DNA from: Acidimicrobiia bacterium
Lineage (GTDB): Bacteria > Actinomycetota > Acidimicrobiia > Acidimicrobiales > Poriferisodalaceae
Direction: 5' to 3'
Assembly (NCBI GenBank): GCA_022821985.1
Contig: JAJECP010000022.1
Coordinates: forward strand, 47,290 to 111,289
Length of the DNA stretch: 64,000 nucleotides
Position numbers and translations under genes: made by a program. Under the pieces are notes generated by a model. The model saw only the letters and a program-made list of their open reading frames with translations. It was not told the DNA's origin and did not search any database. This document shows, piece after piece, positions 16,401-24,423 of the stretch (positions within the stretch are counted from its first letter, which is position 1; every line of letters starts with the position of its first letter).

Positions 16401-17779
16401 CCTACTTCTGCGTACCGAATTCACTAGATCGATCACCGCCATGGCTCAATAGGTGGTTGACCGTCGACCCGGAGCTCGCTGGTGATGTGCTCGTTCGATG
16501 TGCCGTCGGCGATGTCCGGGCGGGCAGTGATTCGAGTACTGCGCTCAACGAGCTGAACCTGCTGGATTTCGATGAGTCGGCCAAACGCGGGATACGGCTG
16601 CGAATCCTCAAGTCGTTTCCAACGAACGCGCCCAGTCGGCAACTCGGACTGCTGGACTCACTGTTGTTCGGCGTTCTACGGGAATCAGAGAGAGCGGGCG
16701 TCCAAGACGTCATCGACGCCAAGCTTGCTGCGAAGAGCTTGACGGTGGCGCAGCGGGCGCGTTGGCTCGCCACGGCCGTTTTCTTGTTCCAAGACCGGTA
16801 TGTGGTTGAGCTCGCCAATTTCTCGGCTCGGCATCCTGCTGGCAGCTATCGCCTGGCCGAATTCCTTCACCATGAGCTCGGACCGCGCTGGGGGCGAGGT
16901 CTTCATTTTGCTGCTGTTCTTGGGCCGACGACGTTGGAGGTGCTCGTCGAAGTGCTCGGATGTGCCTTTGAGCCCCTCGAAGCGAGCGGCAGCCACACCG
17001 TCGCCGTGAATGCCGCCGATTGGGTTTCCGATTTCATCTATCAGCTCTCCGCCTCGGCCGAACCTGGCGCCACCGAGGCGCTCCAGCGGCTTGAGCAGCT
17101 ACCGGAATTGTCTGCGTGGCGAAGCTCCCTGCGACACGCACGGGAAGAGCAGAATCGCCTGCGGAGTGACACTGAGTATCGCTTGCCCACAGTGAAGGAG
17201 GTTCAGAGGACCCTAGGTGGGGGCGTCCCCGCCAATGCCGCCGACCTCACAGCGCTGATCTTGGACTGGCTCGATGACATTGCCGAGGAAATGCGAGGCA
17301 GTCCCGGCGACCCTTGGCAACCGTTCTGGAATGTGGACCCGCATGGCCGCCCGGAACGTCCCAGGCCCGAGAACGTCTGCAGAAATGCGATTCTCACGGC
17401 ATTGCAGGAGCGGGCGCGACCGCTGTCGGGGGTGGAATTGACACGCGAACTCAGTGCAGCCGCCGACAGGCGCGCTGACATTGGAGTGAGTTGCTTTGGC
17501 TCCCGCGTGCCGATCGAGATCAAGCTGGATTCACATCGTGATCTATGGCATGCAATGCGCCGACAACTCATGGGTCAGTACACCACCGACCCGGCCACGG
17601 ACGGCTACGGCATCTACCTCGTGCTTTGGTTTGGAGGCGGGGACGTTCCGCCCCCCTCCTCTGGTCGCCGACCAAACAGTCCCCAGGAACTGACGGAGAT
17701 GCTGGAGCGGAGCCTCAGCATCGACGAAGCGCGCAAGATCTCAATCAGGGTCATCGACGTCACGAAACCTGGGAGCTGA
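13439..17779 (+). CDS. NACHT/STAND-like NTPase with C-terminal PD-(D/E)XK-like domain
   Basis: 1446 residues. An N-terminal NTPase has Walker A GDAGLGKT (47-54) and Walker B LFIDGLDE (90-97), whose GLDE form is typical of NACHT/STAND ATPases. Most of the rest (about 330-1300) is helical and repeat-like, as in STAND sensor regions. Near residues 1340-1400 come RADIGVSCFG and then VPIEIKLDSH, with RRQLMGQY and YGIYLVLWF downstream. This is the D...EXK, Q/Y pattern of a PD-(D/E)XK nuclease. A plausible reading is a sensor NTPase that releases DNA cleavage on infection, with the effector at the C-terminus rather than the N-terminus as in known Avs proteins. The ATG overlaps the DUF4143 gene; GC is lower than in flanking metabolic genes. 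Confidence 0.7.
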   Translation: MSETYVERTCTHLGGGVAAFEAQGHDSSAEPRVLSDFRSEHAYVLLGDAGLGKTTEFRNERAQLGDSATYVSARDLVTFEIKPEWRDKTLFIDGLDEIRAGTTDGRTSLDQIRNRLDQLGWPSYRISCREADWLGHNDQRNLESATPGGTVAVLRLDPLGRSAKRALVAAHLEIEDTSAFFDGADQRGLGVMLDNPLTLELLAGAFAHGGERWPVNRRETFELACERMAREHNHEHIAAADVTPPLEVVFATAGELSAVQLLAGVEGFSLGPEDDDSPYVALDRVQLSSSGSFETDAHFLRHVLGTKLFSATPDSEAVVGWPRRRPFHRRIAEFLGGRYLARLVKRGLPARRVVALMTSPHDGRVVTSLRGLSAWFAAHSDDALDRLIDADPVGIGLYGDIAWLTGEQKTQLLRAIAEYATDGPLLGHEWRDGREVGYRELTAWAFRSIVENGTVEAIAELLRATPGDAPSDRIADFLLRVLAESEAPSADAAEPLSTLALAVAREPNWSAQTRRAALGAFIRLESKRETRDDALVALLTDIAERRLTDPEDDLAGLALSELYPHRVSPDEVWSYLEIRTHEQYYGAFASFWNRAIVNQSSAHDAADALDALWANLRQEGLRFGIDEVLRRRAQDMMPVDLLVKAVDELGDDVDIARLFGWLAAAATCGRDIRPHARQGLRDAVSSALEDPSAEEIEQSGHLGGEGQAATDRYADPAGPVRAWLEQRPETQRRLYLEWLKIRCGDSPIWDRAWFLGVPLFYSRLPRDLGRWCLEQALALKASNPELAVDILGHVVRQQITDAEINEGLTLDSVSDATKSSPLLSAGLEGLLAASPLDGKRAAFEAEMRVLDRENRRKEHEHRQEWADHIRDNLYALSDGSFPVNNLDYLAHIYFGHRPGSDRDGSGDERLAEFLQNDGQLIAAVTNALIATVFGAELPAVDETISLRAESKHAWVAWPLFAGLQLAERNHSERLDRVDDERKRRVIATYFCVPNSLDRSPPWLNRWLTVDPELAGDVLVRCAVGDVRAGSDSSTALNELNLLDFDESAKRGIRLRILKSFPTNAPSRQLGLLDSLLFGVLRESERAGVQDVIDAKLAAKSLTVAQRARWLATAVFLFQDRYVVELANFSARHPAGSYRLAEFLHHELGPRWGRGLHFAAVLGPTTLEVLVEVLGCAFEPLEASGSHTVAVNAADWVSDFIYQLSASAEPGATEALQRLEQLPELSAWRSSLRHAREEQNRLRSDTEYRLPTVKEVQRTLGGGVPANAADLTALILDWLDDIAEEMRGSPGDPWQPFWNVDPHGRPERPRPENVCRNAILTALQERARPLSGVELTRELSAAADRRADIGVSCFGSRVPIEIKLDSHRDLWHAMRRQLMGQYTTDPATDGYGIYLVLWFGGGDVPPPSSGRRPNSPQELTEMLERSLSIDEARKISIRVIDVTKPGS

Positions 17780-17797
17780 GGGGGCGGACTGCCGGAG

Positions 17798-19204
17798 CTA
17801 GGCGTCGATCGGCCCGCTCAACGCAGGCATCTCCTGGTCGATAATGCGTGCCCAGTCCTGAATTGGCATTTCTAGGGACATCGGGATTTGGAGGGTTTCG
17901 TCGCCGGATAGCTGTGTGCGGCGCAGCGTCGAGATTCGGCTAACGAGGCTGTCGATGCTGCGCTCGGCGAAGATTGGCATCACGTCTTCGCGCCGAACCG
18001 TTGGAACGTCGCCAACTGCGCCTGTGCCTCCTAGTGCGATGAGGCAGGCGAAGAACGCGTGCAGGTACTCGGATGTCTTGAGTTCGGTGTGTCTGTAGTC
18101 AAAGTGGTAGCCGAGCTTCTGCTGAAGCGCCCTCCACGCTCCCATGCCGTCAGTCGGAGACTGCACCAGCAGCCGGTACGAATCCGGAGCTGCGAGCCTG
18201 AGGACTACCACCATGGTGGCGAAGTCGATCGTCTGAGCTAGCTCCAGCGTCGAACCGCGCTCGACGAGGAGTTCGTGTTGTGCCCGAATGTCTGCGAGCA
18301 CTAGCAGCATGAGCCTCACTGCGATGTCGACATCGCGGATGCTGCGCGCTGGCGAGAGGATCGCGAGCGAGAGCAGCTTCGACGCCTGACAACTGCTATC
18401 GAAGAGCTCCGGAGGAAGTCGCCCAGTCTCGGACAAGCGCTCATCGATGTATCCGGCCACAACGTTTGCGGGAGGATCAGGTAGCTGGTAGGTCGAGTCC
18501 ACAAAGCGCCTGAGGTATCGCTCGGCGTCGTAGCCCGACCCATAGGTGTCGCGGATCGAGTGCTCAAGAGAGTCCTGATTGACCGCGATGACCAGTTGAA
18601 CGCCCTCCACGCAGAAGACGTGACGCGCAGTTTCGATGATCTGAAGCGCGTGCGAGGGTACGCAACGGTCCACTTCGTCGATCAAGAGAATGATCTGGCG
18701 CTGACTGGCCTCCTCCAAAAGCCGTTGTTGGAACGCCCGCAGATCTTTCTCGGCGTCCTCCCATCGGTTCTCACTTTCTTGGCGAAAGTGATTGACGTCC
18801 AGGAGGCCCAATGTCCTGCGGGCGACCTCGTCGTTGACGTTCATGGCCATGTTGCGAGCGGCCGCTGCGGCCACTTCTCGCAGAGAGCGACTGTGCGTCT
18901 CGTCGAGACGTGCCGTCAAGCAGTGCGTCAGGTCAAGCAATGGGTCCTTGAAGTGGCTCTGGCGCCAAGCGTTGAATTCGACTACGTGCGGCTTCGGATC
19001 GTGCGCGGACCTGAGAATCTCGGCGCAGCGATCGAGGAAGAAGGTCTTGCCGGCACCCCATTCGCCGTTCACGAGGATGAGGGAAGCACCAGCTGAGGAT
19101 ATGAGTGCTTCACAGAAGGCCAGCGCCCGTTGATCGCGGTTCAGCTGATCATTGCTGTCCCATCCTCGTTTAGGCACATCGAAGCGCCGGGAGCGAAGGG
19201 CCAC
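17798..19204 (-). CDS. KAP family P-loop NTPase
   Basis: 468 residues. Walker A GEWGAGKT is at 47-54 and the KAP-type Walker B IILLIDEVDRC at 171-181, followed by VQLVIAVNQDSL and the helix AERYLRRFVDSTYQLP, both characteristic of KAP NTPases. Many KAP proteins have transmembrane helices inserted in the NTPase domain; none is visible here, so it should be cytosolic. KAP NTPases occur in several phage-defence loci. The GTG start at 19204 follows the methyltransferase gene by 74 bp on the same strand, so the two form a likely operon. Its end lies 18 bp from the end of the NACHT-like gene. Confidence 0.85.
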   Translation of the reverse strand: MALRSRRFDVPKRGWDSNDQLNRDQRALAFCEALISSAGASLILVNGEWGAGKTFFLDRCAEILRSAHDPKPHVVEFNAWRQSHFKDPLLDLTHCLTARLDETHSRSLREVAAAAARNMAMNVNDEVARRTLGLLDVNHFRQESENRWEDAEKDLRAFQQRLLEEASQRQIILLIDEVDRCVPSHALQIIETARHVFCVEGVQLVIAVNQDSLEHSIRDTYGSGYDAERYLRRFVDSTYQLPDPPANVVAGYIDERLSETGRLPPELFDSSCQASKLLSLAILSPARSIRDVDIAVRLMLLVLADIRAQHELLVERGSTLELAQTIDFATMVVVLRLAAPDSYRLLVQSPTDGMGAWRALQQKLGYHFDYRHTELKTSEYLHAFFACLIALGGTGAVGDVPTVRREDVMPIFAERSIDSLVSRISTLRRTQLSGDETLQIPMSLEMPIQDWARIIDQEMPALSGPIDA

Positions 19205-19278
19205 GGTGTCAACCTATGGAAGTCTGTTCGGAAGAATCGTGTACACGGGTCCGACTCGCCCACCCGCTCGGGATGTTG

Positions 19279-22200
19279 TCATGCGTCGATCGGCGGGGCA
19301 GTGGACTTGTTGCCGTGGACGGACGGCTCTTGGCACCACTCTCGGCGGAGCACGTCGAGTGACTCCAAGTACTCGGCTCGGCTGACGCCTGCAGCCAGGT
19401 CAAGGCCCAGCACGTCGCACAGCACAGCTTCGTCCAGAGCCTGACGTGTTGGGTCGCGCCAGGCCTCGTTGGCGGGCAGGAACTGGCGGTTCTCGAATTC
19501 TGAGAAGACCTGTTCGAGCGCGGACGTGTGGCCTGAAGTGAGGGCACGGCAATCCAACGCAGGCAGTTCGGGCAGCAGCCGGATGCTCAACATGGCCCGA
19601 CCGTTCTGTTGTCTAGTCCCAACCCACCAATGTCCGACGAGGCCCAAAATGGTGTTGGCCCACAGCGCCAATGGCACTTCCCATCGCTCTTCATCAACGA
19701 CGAACGAAGGCCACGCGCGGCCTCCGAGGCACCGCTGTGGTGTCAGAGATGCACCCAGCATCTGACTGTTCAACTGGAAGTCTCGGTTGTAGTGGAGACG
19801 CGTCGCCGTCTGCCAGATCTCCTTGGCGCGCTCCTGATGCTCGGGCCAAGGTCGAAGGTCTCGGTCTGGCTCGACGACCAAGCGCGACTCCCGTCCCGAA
19901 GCGGCATCGTGCGCCCAGAGAGCGGGGTAGTCGACTGTCTTGCCCTTCGGCAGTGTCCGAGAAATGTCAAAAGCCCCGTTGTGGATGGGATTCCCGTTCG
20001 CATCGGTGCGAGGCTTCCCCGTCTTGCTGTCGATGCGGATGCGGACATCGTCGAAGACGCGGTTCTGGGGTCCGGCCTCACCCAATTCTCCGAGGCGAGT
20101 GATCGGCGCGGCGACCTCATTCACTCTCGGCAGCCGCAGTAGCCCACTTCGCAGCTTGCTAGCTGTTGCTGGCACCGACGCATCGGCGGCATGCGCACAG
20201 CCACCCTCGGACAGCGGTGCCCGAATAAGGCAGCCGATGACTTCCGAACCAATGGAAACGAATCCCTGTGAGCCCTTGGCGGTGCGCGTCATGCTCCGAG
20301 CCATGGCGACCGCCTCGACGGGATTGTGCGGTCGGTGCGTCAGACTCACCCAGTCGATGTCCTCGGCAATGCCCTCGTTGACCGAGACTTCGTTCGAACG
20401 CTTCGTTGCGATGACGAGCGCTTCAGCCATGCCAGTGTCCGCCGAGAAAGCGCGGTCTGTGCCGGTCGCGAGCGTCACGATCGAGATGTCGCAGTACTTC
20501 CTCGCCAACAGGTGACGCGTGGCGCGCCAGCCGTCACCGGAGACGACCGTGGCAGGCAGCACCAGCGCCAGAACACCCCCTGGCCTGAGCTTTGCGTCGG
20601 CGAGATCGATGAAGTTCGTGGCCAACCCCGCATTGCCTTCTGCAGCCGGTTCGTGCCGTCCCCGGTAGAGGCTCTTCAGCCGCTTTGACATTGCCTGCTG
20701 CTCGTCATCGTCGGTGTCAAACCCGGCGAATGAAGGAATTGGAACGCCTAACTTCTCGGCTTCTGGGCCATTGGGTCGCGTGAAGGGCGGGTTCTGGATT
20801 GCGAGATCGATACTGGCGTCGTCGATCACAAAGTCCGCACTGCCCGATTCAGTGTCTTCGATGTCGCCCTTGCCTCCAGCGCGCGTGCGGCCTGTGCCGA
20901 AGAGAGACGGAGCGGTCTCGTCACCAAGTAGTTCAAGAGACCCGATGAAGGCGGGCTTCGACTTGTCGCCTTCCGGATAGCCGTACCGCATGAGGTGAAT
21001 GTTCGTATCGCCGAAGGGCGATGCCGGATGAGCGGCCGACAGCATGCTCGCAGTCAGATGCACCGCTGCGGGCATGATGTCGCAGCCGATCAGGATGTCT
21101 TCCATGAATGCCGCGTGCAGTCGCTTGGAGGTGTCGGTGCCGTCAGTGAGGTTGGCCCGACGCACTCGCGAGGCAATCCGGCGGTATGCCGCCGACAAGA
21201 GAGCGCCCGTTCCACACGCGAAGTCGGCCACTCTCAGCTGGCCGACACTGGGCAGGTCGCTCCAGTCGACGCGTGCATCAAGCTGGCTCACGGCGAGTTC
21301 CGCAAGCAACGAAGCTGAAGCGGGCAAGGTGTAGAACGTCGCGAGGAACTTGCGGTCCGCGATCAATCGTCCGAACATCTGGCCGGCAAGGTCTTGGACG
21401 GTCGTTGCGCCAGCACCGGACAGCTCGGCCACAACAGCGGCCAATTGAGCAAGCAATTCTTGGGCCGGGCCTTCGGGTGTGGGCCGCAAGATCTTCGAGG
21501 CGATGTCGAACACAGGCCAGTAGTTGATCTTGAGGATCTCTCGCCACGCATCAAGCACCGCGCCAACCGTGAAGATGCCGCTTTCCGATCTCATTTCTTC
21601 GATCGAGGACGTGTCGTGCACCCCGGCGAGCGCCGACTGAAACACCAGCGCATTGGCGAGCACAGCGACAGCCATCAGTGTCGTTTGCTCGCTGTCGTCT
21701 TGGTGCAACGCGGCGGCGATCTTGTCGAGAGCCGACTGAGCGCTGCGATCCGTCAGGCTTGAACGCAGGTTTGAAGCTGCCTGCGAAACGCCGGCTTCAA
21801 AAGCGTCGGCCGCGGCTGCGATACGGCGTTCCGACACGGCGACCGTTTCGACGAAACCGGCCAGATCGTTGAGGCCACCCTGGAGCCAGCCCGATGCGGG
21901 AAAGCGCACGGCATTGGCGCCCTCGATCCAAACGCACCACTCCAAGTCGTTGCGTGTGTCCAGCGCCGCTGGAACCTTCGCCGCGGCGATCTCGCCTAAG
22001 GCAGTCGGCAGCCGAGCAGCTACCGCTACCTCGATCACCCGCCCAGTTGACGAAAGTGCCTCGCCGATGCGAGCGATTGCGTCGTCTTCGACTTGAGGCC
22101 CGGGGAAGTACTCGGTCTCGATCGCGACCGGCGCAGCGCCGGTGTCGACCACGATGTCGGGCCGAAGCCCGGCTTTCGTCAGGGTCTTGGTTGCTTCGGC

Positions 22201-22284
22201 TGAGACAGTCCAACCGCCGAGGCGATCGCCGAGAGCGCTCGCGACGAAAGAGTTGAGAGCGGGTTCGGTCATTCGTGGATTCAC
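19279..22284 (-). CDS. Large N6-adenine DNA methyltransferase (restriction-modification-like)
   Basis: 1001 residues. SAM-binding motif I is VADFACGTGALLSAAY (near 350) and catalytic motif IV is NPPF (near 498), the order of gamma-class N6-adenine methyltransferases. A Rossmann strand RPGGVLALVLPATV lies beyond. The C-terminal 350 residues would hold the target recognition domain. The N-terminal part (LRPDIVVDTG, then VAIETEYFPG) resembles a PD-(D/E)XK core with the Lys replaced, perhaps an inactive nuclease. It could be a type IIG-like or BREX/PglX-like modification subunit. GTG 22284 is preferred (GGAGGG site) over ATG 22272. The KAP gene follows. Confidence 0.8.
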   Translation of the reverse strand: MNPRMTEPALNSFVASALGDRLGGWTVSAEATKTLTKAGLRPDIVVDTGAAPVAIETEYFPGPQVEDDAIARIGEALSSTGRVIEVAVAARLPTALGEIAAAKVPAALDTRNDLEWCVWIEGANAVRFPASGWLQGGLNDLAGFVETVAVSERRIAAAADAFEAGVSQAASNLRSSLTDRSAQSALDKIAAALHQDDSEQTTLMAVAVLANALVFQSALAGVHDTSSIEEMRSESGIFTVGAVLDAWREILKINYWPVFDIASKILRPTPEGPAQELLAQLAAVVAELSGAGATTVQDLAGQMFGRLIADRKFLATFYTLPASASLLAELAVSQLDARVDWSDLPSVGQLRVADFACGTGALLSAAYRRIASRVRRANLTDGTDTSKRLHAAFMEDILIGCDIMPAAVHLTASMLSAAHPASPFGDTNIHLMRYGYPEGDKSKPAFIGSLELLGDETAPSLFGTGRTRAGGKGDIEDTESGSADFVIDDASIDLAIQNPPFTRPNGPEAEKLGVPIPSFAGFDTDDDEQQAMSKRLKSLYRGRHEPAAEGNAGLATNFIDLADAKLRPGGVLALVLPATVVSGDGWRATRHLLARKYCDISIVTLATGTDRAFSADTGMAEALVIATKRSNEVSVNEGIAEDIDWVSLTHRPHNPVEAVAMARSMTRTAKGSQGFVSIGSEVIGCLIRAPLSEGGCAHAADASVPATASKLRSGLLRLPRVNEVAAPITRLGELGEAGPQNRVFDDVRIRIDSKTGKPRTDANGNPIHNGAFDISRTLPKGKTVDYPALWAHDAASGRESRLVVEPDRDLRPWPEHQERAKEIWQTATRLHYNRDFQLNSQMLGASLTPQRCLGGRAWPSFVVDEERWEVPLALWANTILGLVGHWWVGTRQQNGRAMLSIRLLPELPALDCRALTSGHTSALEQVFSEFENRQFLPANEAWRDPTRQALDEAVLCDVLGLDLAAGVSRAEYLESLDVLRREWCQEPSVHGNKSTAPPIDA

Positions 22285-22455
22285 ATCACCCTCCCGCGAC
22301 TTCGCCCGTAGTGGGCGGGCGACAACTCGCAAGGTACCGGGGCCGTGTGACAGAGGGTCGAACTGGTGGTGCGCCCAAGGCCATCGCCGTGGGGCCGATC
22401 GATTGCTACCGAGCTACGTCGGAGGCGCCAGTTGCGCGGGCGAGATGATGCCTCG

Positions 22456-23250
22456 TTATTCGGGCCAGTCGGTGAGGGTGACGACGTCGAATATCGCGCC
22501 GACGGGGTCGGCGATCGTGGCCATGCGGCCCGGGCCCCAGTCGAAGGGCGGCACGATCACGTTGCCGCCGTTGGTCGTCGCCGCAGCGCAGGCGGCATCA
22601 ACGTCGTTCACCCCAAAGCTCACCCGCCAGTGCGGCGGCACACCGGGAGGCGGTGCCACTGACGTGCTCGCCACCGGTTCCCCGTCGAGGGTGAACACTG
22701 TCGGAGAGTCGGGCACGCCTTCCATCGTCCCCGCTTCCCAGCCGAACAGCTCGCAGTAGAAGGCCTCTGCGGCGTCGTTGTCGTGCGTGGCGACCTCGGC
22801 CCAGGTGAATGCACCCGGGGCGTTCACGATGCCGGCACCGATCGCAGTAATCGGCGCCCACGTGCAGAACACGGCGCCCGTCGGGTCGGCAGCGATGACC
22901 ATGCGGCCCGCAGCGTTCGGACCCGGCTCGGGCACATCGATGGCCGGTCGCATGACCGCTCCGCCGGCCGCAGCAACCTGACCGGCGAACTCGTCGGCAT
23001 CGTCCACGGTGACGTAGACGTTCCAGCAGGGCGGCACGCCTTCGCTGAGCATCTCGGGGGGCATGTCGAACACTCCGGCGGCCGGGTGCCCGTCCACGAC
23101 GGCCATGACGTAGTTGATCTCGCCGGTGGGGTCGCGCTCGTAGTCCCAGCCCAGGACCGCCCCGTAGAAGTCGATGGCGCCTTCCACGTCGGTGGTCGCC
23201 AAGTCGACCCAGGAAGGCGTCCCGGCCGGGTGGCTGTCTCGCAATGGCAT
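22456..23250 (-). CDS. VOC (glyoxalase/bleomycin-resistance fold) protein, two domains
   Basis: 264 residues with two vicinal-oxygen-chelate domains, about 10-125 and 140-262. Each starts with SWVDLATTDVEGAIDFYGAVLGW or the related TWAEVATHDNDAAEAFYCELFGW and ends with a DPTGAVF or DPVGAIF strand. It resembles the actinobacterial CFP30B-type two-domain VOC proteins. VOC enzymes bind a divalent metal and act on small electrophiles or aromatic diols; the substrate is unknown. ATG 23250 has an AGGAGAAACGGAAG leader. It follows the esterase gene at 23306 on the same strand. Confidence 0.85.
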   Translation of the reverse strand: MPLRDSHPAGTPSWVDLATTDVEGAIDFYGAVLGWDYERDPTGEINYVMAVVDGHPAAGVFDMPPEMLSEGVPPCWNVYVTVDDADEFAGQVAAAGGAVMRPAIDVPEPGPNAAGRMVIAADPTGAVFCTWAPITAIGAGIVNAPGAFTWAEVATHDNDAAEAFYCELFGWEAGTMEGVPDSPTVFTLDGEPVASTSVAPPPGVPPHWRVSFGVNDVDAACAAATTNGGNVIVPPFDWGPGRMATIADPVGAIFDVVTLTDWPE

Positions 23251-23305
23251 GTCTTCCGTTTCTCCTCGTCGATCTCGTTGCGTCGCTCTCGTCGGTCGGA
23301 TTCCG

Positions 23306-24295
23306 TCAGCCGGCCTCGGGGGCTGCGAGGGCACGCCGCATCGCACCGGCGGTCAGTTCCTGGGCCTCGTGTGCTTGATCCAGGAAGCGGGTCATGCCGA
23401 AGAAGCCGTGGAACTGGCCCGGATACTCGATGAGCGTGGTGGGCACTCCGGCGTCTGCGAGCTTCTGGGCATATTCGACGCCCTCGTCGCGCAGCGGATC
23501 GTGACCGGCCACGATGACTAAGGCGGGGGCCGCGCCCGAGGGATCGTCGACTGCGAGCGGGGCTGCGTACGGATTGCTGCGTTCGGACGGCGGGCAGTAC
23601 AGATCGTCGAACCAGGCCATCGTGTCGCGGGTCAGCAGGTAGCCCTCGGCGTTGGCGATCATCGAATGGGTGTCGCGGTCGAAATCTGTGACCGGGTAGA
23701 TGAGCACCTGCAGGGCCGGCTGGCCGCAAGCGTCGCCATTCGCTGCGCCGTCGCGGCACATGAGCGCAACGGCGGCGGCGAGATTGCCACCTGCACTGTC
23801 GCCGCCGATCGCCACACGAGCCGGATCGACGCTCAGCTCGCTGGCATTGTCGATCACCCACTGCGTGGCGGCACAGCAGTCATCAGCCGGCGCTGGGAAC
23901 GGAAACTCGGGTGCGAGCCGGTAGTCCACCGACACCGTCACGACTCCGGCCAGCATCGTGAGCGCCCGGCACGTGCGGTCGTGGGTCTCGATGCTGCCGA
24001 CCACCCAGCCGCCGCCGTGGAAATACACGAGACAGCCGAGCACGCCGCTCGCGTCGGCAGTGGCCGCGCCGTCGCCGGGCCGGTAGATGCGCACGGCGAT
24101 CTCATTTCCGTCGGGGCCGGGAATCGTCCGGTCCTCCGTGGAGGCAACCTCGACGAACTCGCCGGCGGGCGGCATTTCCTCGAAGCCCGCTCGGGCACGC
24201 TCGAAGCCGACATCTTGGAATGACGGTCGGCCCAGGGCGTTCAACTGGTCGATGACTTGGGATGCTTCTGCTTCAAGTGTCACGGCGCGCAGCAT
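23306..24295 (-). CDS. Hormone-sensitive-lipase family alpha/beta hydrolase
   Basis: 329 residues with the HSL-family signatures: YFHGGGWVVGS (oxyanion hole, near 94-104) and nucleophile motif GGDSAGGNLAAA (near 167-178). The catalytic Asp is likely in HDPLRDEG and the His in PGQFHGFF. It should hydrolyse short acyl esters in the cytoplasm. The ATG start is 55 bp upstream of nothing else on this strand; the divergent deacylase gene starts at 24424, so 24296-24423 is a shared promoter region. Confidence 0.9.
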   Translation of the reverse strand: MLRAVTLEAEASQVIDQLNALGRPSFQDVGFERARAGFEEMPPAGEFVEVASTEDRTIPGPDGNEIAVRIYRPGDGAATADASGVLGCLVYFHGGGWVVGSIETHDRTCRALTMLAGVVTVSVDYRLAPEFPFPAPADDCCAATQWVIDNASELSVDPARVAIGGDSAGGNLAAAVALMCRDGAANGDACGQPALQVLIYPVTDFDRDTHSMIANAEGYLLTRDTMAWFDDLYCPPSERSNPYAAPLAVDDPSGAAPALVIVAGHDPLRDEGVEYAQKLADAGVPTTLIEYPGQFHGFFGMTRFLDQAHEAQELTAGAMRRALAAPEAG

Positions 24296-24423
24296 ATGAG
24301 GCGGGACGGGAGCCTCGCGGGGCCGCTGGGGGCCGAGCTTCCGCCGGTGCCCGACCTCCCGCTGCCGTACGCTGATGCGGGCGCGGCCGCGTGCGGAAGC
24401 GGCGGCGATGACGGGGGCACGAC

